From Lewinellaceae bacterium (lineage in GTDB: Bacteria; Bacteroidota; Bacteroidia; Chitinophagales; Saprospiraceae): 64,000 nucleotides of DNA. Position 1 is the first letter of the stretch, and the number at the start of each line of letters is the position of its first letter. The notes below the pieces were generated by a model. That model was not told the DNA's origin and made no database searches. It saw only the letters and a list, made by a program, of their open reading frames with translations. Positions 8,870 through 17,123 of the stretch are shown here, in pieces. The stretch is taken from contig JACJYB010000007.1 of the NCBI GenBank assembly GCA_020636355.1, positions 62,001 to 126,000 on the forward strand, read 5' to 3'. The translations under genes and the position numbers were made by a program.

Positions 8870-9994
8870 ATGGCAACCTCATTTAACCGTCGTCAATGGC
8901 TTAAAACAGGCCTCTTAGGAAGCAGTTTACCACTTCTTCAACCATGGCAATTACTCGATCACCTCCAGGAACCGGTACCAGGTCCTTCCGGGAAAATGCC
9001 TGTTCGCTTAAATTCCAATGAAAACCCATTTGGGCCTTCACAGAAATCACGGGAAGCCGTTATGGCGTCGCTCGATGAAGGAAATCGTTATCCACGGACG
9101 GCCATTAACAAGTTAAAGGAAGCCATCGCACAAAAGGAGGGCGTCGGAGTCGACCAGGTGTTGATCACTGCCGGATCTACCGAAATTCTCGGATTGATGG
9201 GACTTATCTACGGGCTGCGGGGAGGCAATATCGTTGCCGGCGATCCCACCTTTGATTACCTCATGATTTACAGTGAGTTGATAGGTGCCAAATGGAAACG
9301 CATACCACTTACTCCGGATAAATACTTTGATCTGGAGGCCATGGGTAAAGCGGTCGATGGAGATACGCGGATGATATTTATTTGCAATCCCAATAACCCA
9401 ACGGGAACATATATCCCGAAAGCGGAAGTAAGTCAGTTTTGCGAGAAATATGGAAGTAATGTTCCCATCTTTATCGATGAAGCTTACATTGAATTTACCG
9501 ATGGTGGGGTAAGCAATTCATTAAAAGATATGGTGTCCGACAACCCCAATATCGTTGTTGGGAGGACCTTTTCCAAAGTCTATGGACTAGCAGGTATGCG
9601 GATCGGTTACGCTCTGGGTCATCCGGATACCATCAAAGTTATGCAGCAGTTCTGTATGGGCCGCATGATCACGCCGAGCGTGCCTTCGATGTATGCGGCG
9701 ATGGCCAGCATGGATGATAAATGGTTTACGGATATGACCGTTGAGAAGACCATGCAAGGTAAGGCTATGGTTTACGACTTCTGCAAACAGCAACAAGTCC
9801 GGTATATCCCGTCTCATACCAACTTTATCTGGTTTGAGGCCGATCGATTTAAAGGTGATCTGGTGAAAACGATGGCATCAAAAGATATCCTGATCCGAAG
9901 CTATGCCGATCAGCCAGGCTGGTACCGCGTTAGCATCGGGACTCCGGCTGAGATCCAGACCTTCATCGATGCTGCCGGTTTGGAACTGGTCTGA
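8870..9994 (+). CDS. Tat-exported HisC-like aminotransferase (fold type I, PLP)
   Basis: A 374-residue pyridoxal-phosphate enzyme of the histidinol-phosphate aminotransferase group. The N-terminus (MATSFNRRQWLKTGLLGSS) carries a twin-arginine motif at residues 7-8 and a short hydrophobic stretch, suggesting folded export by Tat. The enzyme part shows RLNSNENPFGPS (46-57), ICNPNNPTGT (171-180), FIDEAYIEF (201-209) and GRTFSKVYGLAGMRIGY with the PLP lysine at 236. An exported protein is unlikely to serve histidine synthesis; the natural substrate is unknown. It is divergent from the LpxD-like gene with 77 bases between them. ATG 8870 is chosen over an in-frame start at 8846 because it places the RR motif correctly. 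Confidence 0.85.
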   Translation: MATSFNRRQWLKTGLLGSSLPLLQPWQLLDHLQEPVPGPSGKMPVRLNSNENPFGPSQKSREAVMASLDEGNRYPRTAINKLKEAIAQKEGVGVDQVLITAGSTEILGLMGLIYGLRGGNIVAGDPTFDYLMIYSELIGAKWKRIPLTPDKYFDLEAMGKAVDGDTRMIFICNPNNPTGTYIPKAEVSQFCEKYGSNVPIFIDEAYIEFTDGGVSNSLKDMVSDNPNIVVGRTFSKVYGLAGMRIGYALGHPDTIKVMQQFCMGRMITPSVPSMYAAMASMDDKWFTDMTVEKTMQGKAMVYDFCKQQQVRYIPSHTNFIWFEADRFKGDLVKTMASKDILIRSYADQPGWYRVSIGTPAEIQTFIDAAGLELV

Positions 9995-10024
9995 AAGGCA
10001 TCCCAAAACTGATCCCCGGAAGAA

Positions 10025-12616
10025 TTACCGGCTGCCGATCAGCTCCTGGTCACGATACTCCTGAAAGGTTTCCAATCCGCATTCCAGAAATGCATTGTAG
10101 TCCTCGGCGTCTTCTTTGTATCCCCGCGGGCGGGCCATAACCTTTTCGTCCGGTGTCGTCAAGACGTACAAGGGTTGCGTAATCTGATTGAAATTGACCT
10201 GTTGAAAATCTTTCCACAGATAGCCAACATTACGCAGGCGTTCTCCGGTAATCTTGGAGTAAACTTCTGTCGAATCAGTAAGTGGTTTTCCATCGTCGGT
10301 ATAAAGCGAAATCAGGACGTAGTCATTGGCTAATTTTTGCCACACGTCGTCCTTAACCCAGATGTATTCTTCCGTTTTACGGCAATTCACGCATCCATAT
10401 CCGGTGAAATCAAGCATAACTGGCTTATTGACTTCGCGGGCATAAGCCATACCTTCGTGGTAGTCTTTAAAGCAATTAAGATTGTTAGCACATTTACTGT
10501 AAGAAGGAAAACGTGATTTGATTGCGGGATCCGGATCCGGAAGCGGTTTGAAATAATTATAATGCGCAGGTGGCGCCAGTCCGCTCATCAGATTCAGTGA
10601 ATTGTAACTTTTAGTCCGGGGATTTCCCATAAATCCTGTAGCCAGATAGATGGTAAATGCCAGGGATGCCAAAGCGAATACCAGACGCGCTCCGGATAAA
10701 GACTTGCGTGGACCATCGAGTTTAAAGCGCAATACCCCAAACAGGTACAAGGTCATGGCTCCAAAAATTAAAACCCACAATCCCATGAAAAGCTCGTACC
10801 GCAGGAATCCCCAGTGGGAGGTCATGTCTGCAACCGACAAAAATTTCAAGGCTAAAGCCAGTTCCAGAAATCCCAGCACCACTTTTACGGTGTTCATCCA
10901 GCTTCCCGATTTGGGCAGCGAATTTAACCAGGCAGGGAAAGCGGCAAAAAGTCCAAATGGTAATGCAAGTGCCGTTGAAAAGCCCATCATCACGACGGCA
11001 GGACCAATCTTACCGGAAGTGACCGACTGAACAAGTGCGGTACCAATAATCGGCCCGGTACAGGAAAAAGAAACTACTGCAAGCGTGAATGCCATGAAAA
11101 ATGTTCCAATTAAACCGCCTTTTTCAGCAATATTATCTGACTTATTTGCCAGTGCACTGGGAAGGGTGATCTCATAGATGCCAAAAAATGAAAGCGCAAA
11201 AAGAACAAAAATCAGAAAGAAAAGGCTATTGGATATCCAGTTGGTAGACAATTCATTTAATGCTTTAGGCCCCGCAATAGCCGTAATCAGCAATCCGATA
11301 CTTACGTAAATGATTACGATGGAAGCACCGTAAATCAACCCGTTGCGAATACCGGATTTGCGATCCTTACTTCCTTTCGTAAAGAAACTTACCGTCAACG
11401 GAATCATCGGGAAAACACAAGGTGTCAATAATGCTAATAGTCCACCCAGGAAGCCCATCACGAAAATCCAGAGTAGCCCGGTATTGCTTTCTTCTTCCTC
11501 CTCACAGTTACCCAATGGCTGTCCTAAGGTCTCCTGAAGACTCAACACCCGGTTATCTACCAGCGCGGCATCATCGGGGATAGAGACATTTGGCGGAGTG
11601 ATAGCCAGCGTGCTGCCCGAAGCATCTGCCAAAGGGATGATCAGGTTTTCCTGAACGGGAACACAGGACTGATCGTTGCAAATCATATAATCGACAATGA
11701 CGGACACGTTGATAGGAAGATGGTTTGCACGGACTTTTTGCTGATAGTGTACGCCGTGCATCAGTTTGACCACCTCCATATTATCAAATAAAGGATCCTT
11801 GCCTTCTTTCTTCTTTTCCGCTACTTCATTGGACCCATCAACACGTATGAACTCTTCCCCTTCGTTCTCCCAGATCAGCGTGGTAGGAATAGGACCTCCT
11901 TCATCCATAAACATGGAATAAATGTTCCAGCCATCATCAATTGTTGCATTGATGTTGATGATGAACTCATTTGGATTATCGGTAATATCAGCCGTTGCAT
12001 TCCACTGGATCGATGTGGGCTTTTGAAATCCGGTAGCCGTATTGATATTAAGTTCTTCGGTACCGATAGCTGATGACCAGGTGTCGGTGTTGTCTTCAGA
12101 AGATGACGGCGTTGAGGATGGAATTTGACCCGGTTGGTTCAACCCGGAGGTTTGTGATTCCGGGGTATTTCCGGGTTTTTGCAAGGCAAATGAAAAATCG
12201 ATCGACTTAGGAGGCAGACAGGTGACTTCATTACAGGTCATAAACTCCAAATAGCCGGTTATGGGCTTGCTGTAATCGCTGACTTCAACGCGTTGTGTAT
12301 AGGTAGCCTCCGTATAAACCTTGATCACATCCTGATCAAAGAGTTTATCGTATCCTTTTTTTATTTTGCCTTCTTCCTTCATTTCACCCAGCGAATAATG
12401 ACTGTCTTCGTTGAAATTAAAGCTGGTCGGAACTGGTCCGCCCGGTTCCATATGAATGGAATAGGTATTCCATCCCGATTGAATGGTAGCGGTGAAAATC
12501 AGATCAAAGGTGTTGCCGTCTACATGTTTTGAAGACCATTGCCAGGAAACCGGATTTGGCTGAGCAGTAGCCCACGTCATCATTAGCATCAAGGCAAAAG
12601 CAAATAAGTGTTTCAT
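10025..12616 (-). CDS. DsbD-like thiol:disulfide interchange protein with two N-terminal domains
   Basis: An 863-residue inner-membrane protein that should carry electrons from cytoplasmic thioredoxin to periplasmic partners. After a signal peptide (about 1-19) come two copies of the DsbD N-terminal domain, each with a GWN-YS-M-GGP(V/I)PT block and a CxxxxC pair: C128/C133 and C313/C318. The membrane domain (about 380-665) has the two key cysteines C400 (TPCVFPMIP) and C519 (SCTGP). The C-terminal thioredoxin-like domain has CVNC (C742, C745). E. coli DsbD has a single N-terminal domain. A promoter with an overlapping inverted repeat lies upstream (12659-12698). Confidence 0.92.
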   Translation of the reverse strand: MKHLFAFALMLMMTWATAQPNPVSWQWSSKHVDGNTFDLIFTATIQSGWNTYSIHMEPGGPVPTSFNFNEDSHYSLGEMKEEGKIKKGYDKLFDQDVIKVYTEATYTQRVEVSDYSKPITGYLEFMTCNEVTCLPPKSIDFSFALQKPGNTPESQTSGLNQPGQIPSSTPSSSEDNTDTWSSAIGTEELNINTATGFQKPTSIQWNATADITDNPNEFIININATIDDGWNIYSMFMDEGGPIPTTLIWENEGEEFIRVDGSNEVAEKKKEGKDPLFDNMEVVKLMHGVHYQQKVRANHLPINVSVIVDYMICNDQSCVPVQENLIIPLADASGSTLAITPPNVSIPDDAALVDNRVLSLQETLGQPLGNCEEEEESNTGLLWIFVMGFLGGLLALLTPCVFPMIPLTVSFFTKGSKDRKSGIRNGLIYGASIVIIYVSIGLLITAIAGPKALNELSTNWISNSLFFLIFVLFALSFFGIYEITLPSALANKSDNIAEKGGLIGTFFMAFTLAVVSFSCTGPIIGTALVQSVTSGKIGPAVVMMGFSTALALPFGLFAAFPAWLNSLPKSGSWMNTVKVVLGFLELALALKFLSVADMTSHWGFLRYELFMGLWVLIFGAMTLYLFGVLRFKLDGPRKSLSGARLVFALASLAFTIYLATGFMGNPRTKSYNSLNLMSGLAPPAHYNYFKPLPDPDPAIKSRFPSYSKCANNLNCFKDYHEGMAYAREVNKPVMLDFTGYGCVNCRKTEEYIWVKDDVWQKLANDYVLISLYTDDGKPLTDSTEVYSKITGERLRNVGYLWKDFQQVNFNQITQPLYVLTTPDEKVMARPRGYKEDAEDYNAFLECGLETFQEYRDQELIGSR

Positions 12617-12658
12617 ATTAAATGAGTTAAAATAAAAACCGGCTTATTTATGAACGCC

Positions 12659-12666
12659 CAAAAATA
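12659..12666 (-). promoter_or_regulatory. Putative promoter -7 box of the dsbD-like gene
   Basis: On the minus strand TATTTTTG fits the Bacteroidota -7 consensus TAnnTTTG exactly. Twenty bases further upstream TTTA stands where the -33 TTTG element is expected (one mismatch). Transcription would start about 50 bases before the ATG at 12616. The upstream half overlaps a perfect inverted repeat, which suggests regulation. The motif is seen; promoter activity is inferred. Confidence 0.5.
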
Positions 12667-12672
12667 AGACCA

Positions 12673-12698
12673 TTAACTCCAATAAGTAAAGGAGTTAA
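12673..12698. repeat. Perfect 8-base inverted repeat over the dsbD-like promoter
   Basis: TTAACTCC, ten spacer bases, GGAGTTAA. The repeat covers the spacer and -33 region of the putative dsbD-like promoter, the classical place for a repressor operator. No T-run follows on either strand, which speaks against a terminator. The gap 12617-12840 otherwise holds no gene that I can support. Confidence 0.55.
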
Positions 12699-12840
12699 GA
12701 AAAGATTAACCTTGCAATCCCGGCTTCTTTCGTGCTATTGATCACAGAACAAAATGGTTCAATTTTTCAGAAACCGGCCAGCATCCGCACAGATCGCTCC
12801 ATTGTGGTCCTGCAGCTGGCAGGAAACGGAACAACCCACA

Positions 12841-13815
12841 TTACATAAATGTCAGGTAGTGCAGGTAGAATCCAACCAGGATGATCAAAATATGGACAAA
12901 TTCGGCCATTAGAAAATTACGCATCTGGATCAGGGACATGGCGATGAAACAAGCTGCGAATGGATACAAAACGATCAAATGGGACCATTCCAATGGATGA
13001 GCAAACAGAGCCGACCCGCCGGCAAAGAAAGATCCCCACACCAGGACATCAATTTTGTGGATCGCCTGTACATTCTTTTTCTTGACGTAATTGTTGTAGT
13101 TGAATAAGCTGCCTACTACCAGGAGAACGATGTAGGCATAACGCATGTAGTGAATCGTATCCGATTTCCAGGGCCAGTTTAAAAAGCCGGCGTGTGCTAC
13201 GAAGACTTCCGGGAAAAAGTCACCAATCCGGTTATGCCAGATGTAATAATAAAAGATCAAAAGAAAAGGTACCAGCATTCCCAGTACGATACGCGGGATA
13301 TCCAGTGGCTTAACAAATTTGACAATACTCTGGCTTATGATCAAAAAAATCAGAAAGACGAAATATGGGAAATAGAACAAACCGGCTACCGAGATCCAGA
13401 AACCAGTCTGAAAAACACTTCCCGTAAACTCCGGAAGCTTGTACATCCGGAACGAAAAATTGAGGGCAATGAGAATAAAAGTCATACCCATCAGGGCTGA
13501 AGACAAACCGGACGTTTCCGGGATCAAGCTGGTAAGCAGTGCATAAATCACCCCCGGAAACAGGTTTTGTTCCCGCATCATACGGTTACGGATGATCAGG
13601 TTGTTTAAAAAGACAGCCTGAAGGAACACCAGCATCACCATCAGGATGAGCTGACCTGTTTTTGATGGTAGTGCCTCAAAAACCCAATCACTGAAAATAC
13701 CTTGCGGCTGTTCAGGGAATAGCGGATAGAAAAACATCGGCAACTTGAGCAGGCCAATGTAAAAGAGGAGTAAAAAACTGCGAAAGAAGTGATTTCTTCT
13801 AAATAAGCTTAACAC
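12841..13815 (-). CDS. DUF6427 family integral membrane protein
   Basis: A 324-residue, very hydrophobic protein with about eight to ten membrane spans and a short N-terminal basic stretch (SLFRRNHFFRSFLL). It resembles the DUF6427 proteins found in Bacteroidota, whose function is unknown. The segment HAGFLNWPWKSD between spans is polar and probably a loop. The start is a GTG at 13815; no ATG is available near the N-terminus. It is followed 224 bases downstream by the dsbD-like gene on the same strand, which has its own promoter, so cotranscription is doubtful. The upstream gap to the polyprenyl synthase (13816-14051) shows no gene. Confidence 0.7.
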   Translation of the reverse strand: MLSLFRRNHFFRSFLLLFYIGLLKLPMFFYPLFPEQPQGIFSDWVFEALPSKTGQLILMVMLVFLQAVFLNNLIIRNRMMREQNLFPGVIYALLTSLIPETSGLSSALMGMTFILIALNFSFRMYKLPEFTGSVFQTGFWISVAGLFYFPYFVFLIFLIISQSIVKFVKPLDIPRIVLGMLVPFLLIFYYYIWHNRIGDFFPEVFVAHAGFLNWPWKSDTIHYMRYAYIVLLVVGSLFNYNNYVKKKNVQAIHKIDVLVWGSFFAGGSALFAHPLEWSHLIVLYPFAACFIAMSLIQMRNFLMAEFVHILIILVGFYLHYLTFM

Positions 13816-14051
13816 AAACCCCTGAATTTCTTACGGTAACGCGGACAAAGGTATCTTAAATATTTCAATTGACCGATCTATTTAACCCGGAGCCTGCCAT
13901 TCATGGATTGCTTGATTTGGATCCAAATCATGGGGATATGGACGGGACCAGACATTCCGGAGGTTAAATCCGAACAAGGATGAATTCTGGCCACATAGCA
14001 TTACCCTGCTAGGATAAATCTCGTATCTTGCCATACCATCATCAAGCACGG

Positions 14052-15017
14052 ATGCTAGCGGAAATCAAAGCTTTTATTGAGCCCGAACTCTCTGAATTTC
14101 AATCCCGTTTCAAAGAATCCATGCGGAGTCGTGTTCCGCTTTTGGATCGTATTGCTTTCTACCTGATCAAATCCAAAGGAAAACAAATTCGTCCCATTTT
14201 TGTACTGGCAACAGCCAAGTCCTGCGGGGGCATCAAAGAATCAACATTTACCGCAGCATCACTCATCGAATTGCTCCATACGGCTTCCCTGGTTCATGAT
14301 GATGTAGTCGATAATGCCTACAAACGCCGCGGTTTTTTTTCCATTAACGCACTTTGGAAACACAAGGCGGCGGTCTTGGTTGGAGACTTTCTCCTCTCTA
14401 AAGGCCTTCTGCTTGCCCTGGATCATAAGGAATATGACTTGCTTCACATTGTCTCCGAAGCAGTCCGGCAAATCAGTGAAGGAGAATTGCTGCAAATGGA
14501 AAAATCCCGGGTGTTGAACCTGGATGAATCGATCTATTTTGACATCATTCGCCAGAAGACAGCATCACTGATAGCTGCAGCCTGTGCTGCCGGAGCATTT
14601 TCAGCCGGAGTCTCGCCGGAAATGGTTGAACGAATGAGGCTTTTTGGAGAAACAGCCGGATTGTCCTTTCAGATAAAGGATGATTTGTTCGACTATGGCA
14701 AAGAAGAAGTAGGAAAACCTTTAGGCATAGATATCAAGGAGAAAAAACTTACGCTCCCATTGATCTATGCCTTGAAACATTGCGATTCGGGCACCCGAAA
14801 TCACATGATCCACCTGATTAAGCGGCATAGCGAAGATAAAACCAAACGCGGTGAGATCATCGAGTTTGTACGCAGTAGCGGAGGTATCGAATATGCTACG
14901 GAAAAAATGAATAAGCTGGCTGATGATGCAGTTCAATTGCTGGAAGAAAGCGATGGACTGACTAATACGGAGCATTTGAAAAACCTGGTCCACTTCATCA
15001 TCGCCAGGCGCAAATAG
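14052..15017 (+). CDS. Polyprenyl diphosphate synthase (long-chain trans type)
   Basis: A 321-residue all-alpha isoprenyl synthase that condenses farnesyl or similar diphosphates with several IPP units; the product probably serves as menaquinone side chain. The first aspartate-rich motif DDVVD lies at 83-87, the second, DDLFD, at 210-214, and GKQIRP near 43-48 binds IPP. Chain length (octaprenyl, heptaprenyl or other) cannot be read from sequence alone. ATG 14052 is preferred to an in-frame TTG at 14028. It converges on murA with 9 bases between stops. The IPP precursor would come from the mevalonate genes found later in this window. Confidence 0.92.
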   Translation: MLAEIKAFIEPELSEFQSRFKESMRSRVPLLDRIAFYLIKSKGKQIRPIFVLATAKSCGGIKESTFTAASLIELLHTASLVHDDVVDNAYKRRGFFSINALWKHKAAVLVGDFLLSKGLLLALDHKEYDLLHIVSEAVRQISEGELLQMEKSRVLNLDESIYFDIIRQKTASLIAAACAAGAFSAGVSPEMVERMRLFGETAGLSFQIKDDLFDYGKEEVGKPLGIDIKEKKLTLPLIYALKHCDSGTRNHMIHLIKRHSEDKTKRGEIIEFVRSSGGIEYATEKMNKLADDAVQLLEESDGLTNTEHLKNLVHFIIARRK

Positions 15018-15026
15018 CCATATTCT

Positions 15027-16349
15027 TTATTTGTCGAAGATGGTTCGCTCGATTTGTGCCCCAAGGGCCTTAAGCCGCCCTTCGATGTTTTCATAACCCC
15101 GGTCGATCTGCTGGATATTATGGATGATGCTCTCGCCCTCAGCGCTCAGGGCAGCAATTAATAGGGAGACTCCGGCCCGGATGTCCGGTGAGGTCATTTC
15201 AATACCTCGTAAAGGTTGTTTTCGATTCAGACCGATAACCGTTGCACGGTGTGGATCGCACAAGATGACCTGGGCGCCCATATCGATTAACTTGTCGACA
15301 AAAAACAACCGGCTTTCAAACATTTTCTGGTGAACCAGCAGACTGCCTTTGGCCTGGGTTGCCACAACCAGGATAATAGACATCAGATCCGGAGTAAAAC
15401 CTGGCCAGGGCGCATCGTAAATGGTCAGTATGGACCCGTCGATGAAGGGTTGAATGATCAATTCATCCATAGCCGGAACAAAAATATCGTCACCACGGAA
15501 CTCCAGCTGAATACCCAATTTCTCAAAAGTAGAGGGAATGATTCCCAAGTGGTCAATACCGGCTTTTTTGATCGTAATCGCGGATTGAGTCATTGCTGCC
15601 AGACCGATGAAACTGCCGATCTCAATCATATCCGGAAGAATCCGGTGGGTGGCGCCTCCCAGTTGGCTTACACCGGTAATACGCAGTAAGTTGGATCCAA
15701 CACCCTCGATGACAGCACCCATTTGGATCAGCATCTGACACAATTGCTGGACGTAAGGCTCGCAGGCGGCATTGTATATCGTGGTGGTTCCTGTGGCCAG
15801 GGTGGCAGCCATGATCATGTTTCCGGTACCGGTTACCGAGATCTCATCCATCAAAACATAGGCGCCGGTAAGTTTTTTGGCCTGCAGAGAAAACGTATAA
15901 TTTTTTTCGTCGTAAATAAAAGAAGCTCCAAGTTGCTGAAACCCGTGAAAGTGCGTATCAAGTCGGCGGCGTCCAATCTTGTCCCCGCCCGGTTTGGGCA
16001 GATATGCTTTACCAAATCGGGCCAGGAGGGGCCCGATCAGCAGTACAGAGCCACGGATACGCTGCGCATCCTGCTGAAATGCATCGGAAGCAAAATATTC
16101 AAGGTCAATATTATCTGCCTGAAAACGGTAGGTGTTGGCATCAATGCGGTCAATCCGGACACCAAGACCTTTGATCAGGGTGATCAGTTTGCGGACATCC
16201 AGAATATCCGGAACATTTTCCAATACCACGGGTTCTGCGGTCAGGAGGCAGGCACTGATTACTTGTAAAGCCTCGTTCTTGGCACCCTGAGCAGTAATTT
16301 CTCCCGATAGATTTGCATTACCCTGAACAATGAAAGATTCGGCTGACAT
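15027..16349 (-). CDS. murA: UDP-N-acetylglucosamine 1-carboxyvinyltransferase
   Basis: A 440-residue cytoplasmic enzyme adding enolpyruvate from PEP to UDP-GlcNAc, the first committed step of peptidoglycan synthesis. It shows GAKNEAL at 22-28 (including the conserved Lys-Asn), the active-site loop PGGDKIGRRRLD at 120-131, and DIRAGVSLLIAAL near the C-terminus. At residue 123 it has Asp where E. coli MurA has Cys115, the residue alkylated by fosfomycin. ATG 16349 is chosen over an upstream start because MSAESFIVQGN matches the family N-terminus. A terminator of the upstream genes lies between 16408 and 16437, so murA likely has its own promoter. Confidence 0.96.
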   Translation of the reverse strand: MSAESFIVQGNANLSGEITAQGAKNEALQVISACLLTAEPVVLENVPDILDVRKLITLIKGLGVRIDRIDANTYRFQADNIDLEYFASDAFQQDAQRIRGSVLLIGPLLARFGKAYLPKPGGDKIGRRRLDTHFHGFQQLGASFIYDEKNYTFSLQAKKLTGAYVLMDEISVTGTGNMIMAATLATGTTTIYNAACEPYVQQLCQMLIQMGAVIEGVGSNLLRITGVSQLGGATHRILPDMIEIGSFIGLAAMTQSAITIKKAGIDHLGIIPSTFEKLGIQLEFRGDDIFVPAMDELIIQPFIDGSILTIYDAPWPGFTPDLMSIILVVATQAKGSLLVHQKMFESRLFFVDKLIDMGAQVILCDPHRATVIGLNRKQPLRGIEMTSPDIRAGVSLLIAALSAEGESIIHNIQQIDRGYENIEGRLKALGAQIERTIFDK

Positions 16350-16407
16350 ATTGTAGAATTCTGTGTTCCATAAGACCCGGCGGAGCAATCATCCGGTTAA
16401 AACCAAT

Positions 16408-16437
16408 AAAAAAGGGAAATGCTTGTGGCACTTCCCT
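16408..16437 (-). terminator. Rho-independent terminator after the DUF4290 gene
   Basis: On the minus strand AGGGAAGTGC-CACAA-GCATTTCCCT forms a 10-bp stem (one G-U pair) with a 5-base loop, followed directly by a run of T. It stands 38 bases after the DUF4290 stop and 59 bases before murA, closing the GT5-DUF4270-DUF4290 unit. Confidence 0.85.
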
Positions 16438-16474
16438 GCAAATATATTAGAAATAATCTTAATGCAAGAGGGGT

Positions 16475-17113
16475 TTACCTTTTCCGGTACTTGTTCGAGC
16501 CGGACTTGCCTTTGTTATTGTTAGGCATTTTTTTCTTGGCTTTCTTGTAATTGATTCGGGGAGCGGTTGACAAATAATCGAGCGAAGTTTCTTCATCCAT
16601 GATCAGCTTTCCTTTAGAGATCAGGGCGATATCGTTTTTTATGATTTCGTCATTGACGTAATGTTCCTTATTCCAGTTCTTATAGGCCATTTTCATGTAG
16701 GAGCCAATGATATTCACGAATACTTCGCGTTTATCATCATCTTCCATGGCAACTGCTTTTTCTAGTAACCGTTCCACGTTGAGGCCATAATGTCGGTAAT
16801 TGGGATCTTTTTGCGGGTATTCAACCCGTGGTGGAGCTTTTTCCATTTCTTCCCGGGTAGGCTTAATGCCGTTTGGAGGCATCACGTCAATGTCAAAGTC
16901 TGCGATGGTGAACAGGTGCTTCCAGAGTTTGTCTTCGTTATCGAAATTGGATTTGTCCTGTGAGTCTATGAAATGCATCAAGCGGATGATTTCTTCCGCA
17001 TACGCCTGACGCTCTTTTGGATTTTCGATCGTTCGGGCATATTGGATCATTTCCTGGATATGCCTGCCGTATTCTGAATAAATGAGATGCGATTTTTTTG
17101 AATTGTATTGCAT
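16475..17113 (-). CDS. DUF4290 domain protein
   Basis: A 212-residue cytoplasmic protein of the Bacteroidota-specific DUF4290 family, function unknown. The first 170 residues are helical and acidic, with NSKKSHLIYSEYGRHIQEMI at the start, typical of the family; the C-terminus (about 185-212) is a basic, low-complexity tail rich in Lys, Asn and Gly, which could bind nucleic acid (inference). It begins 10 bases after the DUF4270 gene and ends before a clear terminator, so it is the last gene of a three-gene unit. Confidence 0.85.
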   Translation of the reverse strand: MQYNSKKSHLIYSEYGRHIQEMIQYARTIENPKERQAYAEEIIRLMHFIDSQDKSNFDNEDKLWKHLFTIADFDIDVMPPNGIKPTREEMEKAPPRVEYPQKDPNYRHYGLNVERLLEKAVAMEDDDKREVFVNIIGSYMKMAYKNWNKEHYVNDEIIKNDIALISKGKLIMDEETSLDYLSTAPRINYKKAKKKMPNNNKGKSGSNKYRKR

Positions 17114-17123
17114 GGAAGCAAAA

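Noticed and set aside
14024..14030. TATCTTG before the polyprenyl synthase as a promoter box
   Set aside because: One base short of TAnnTTTG and without a -33 element; not called.
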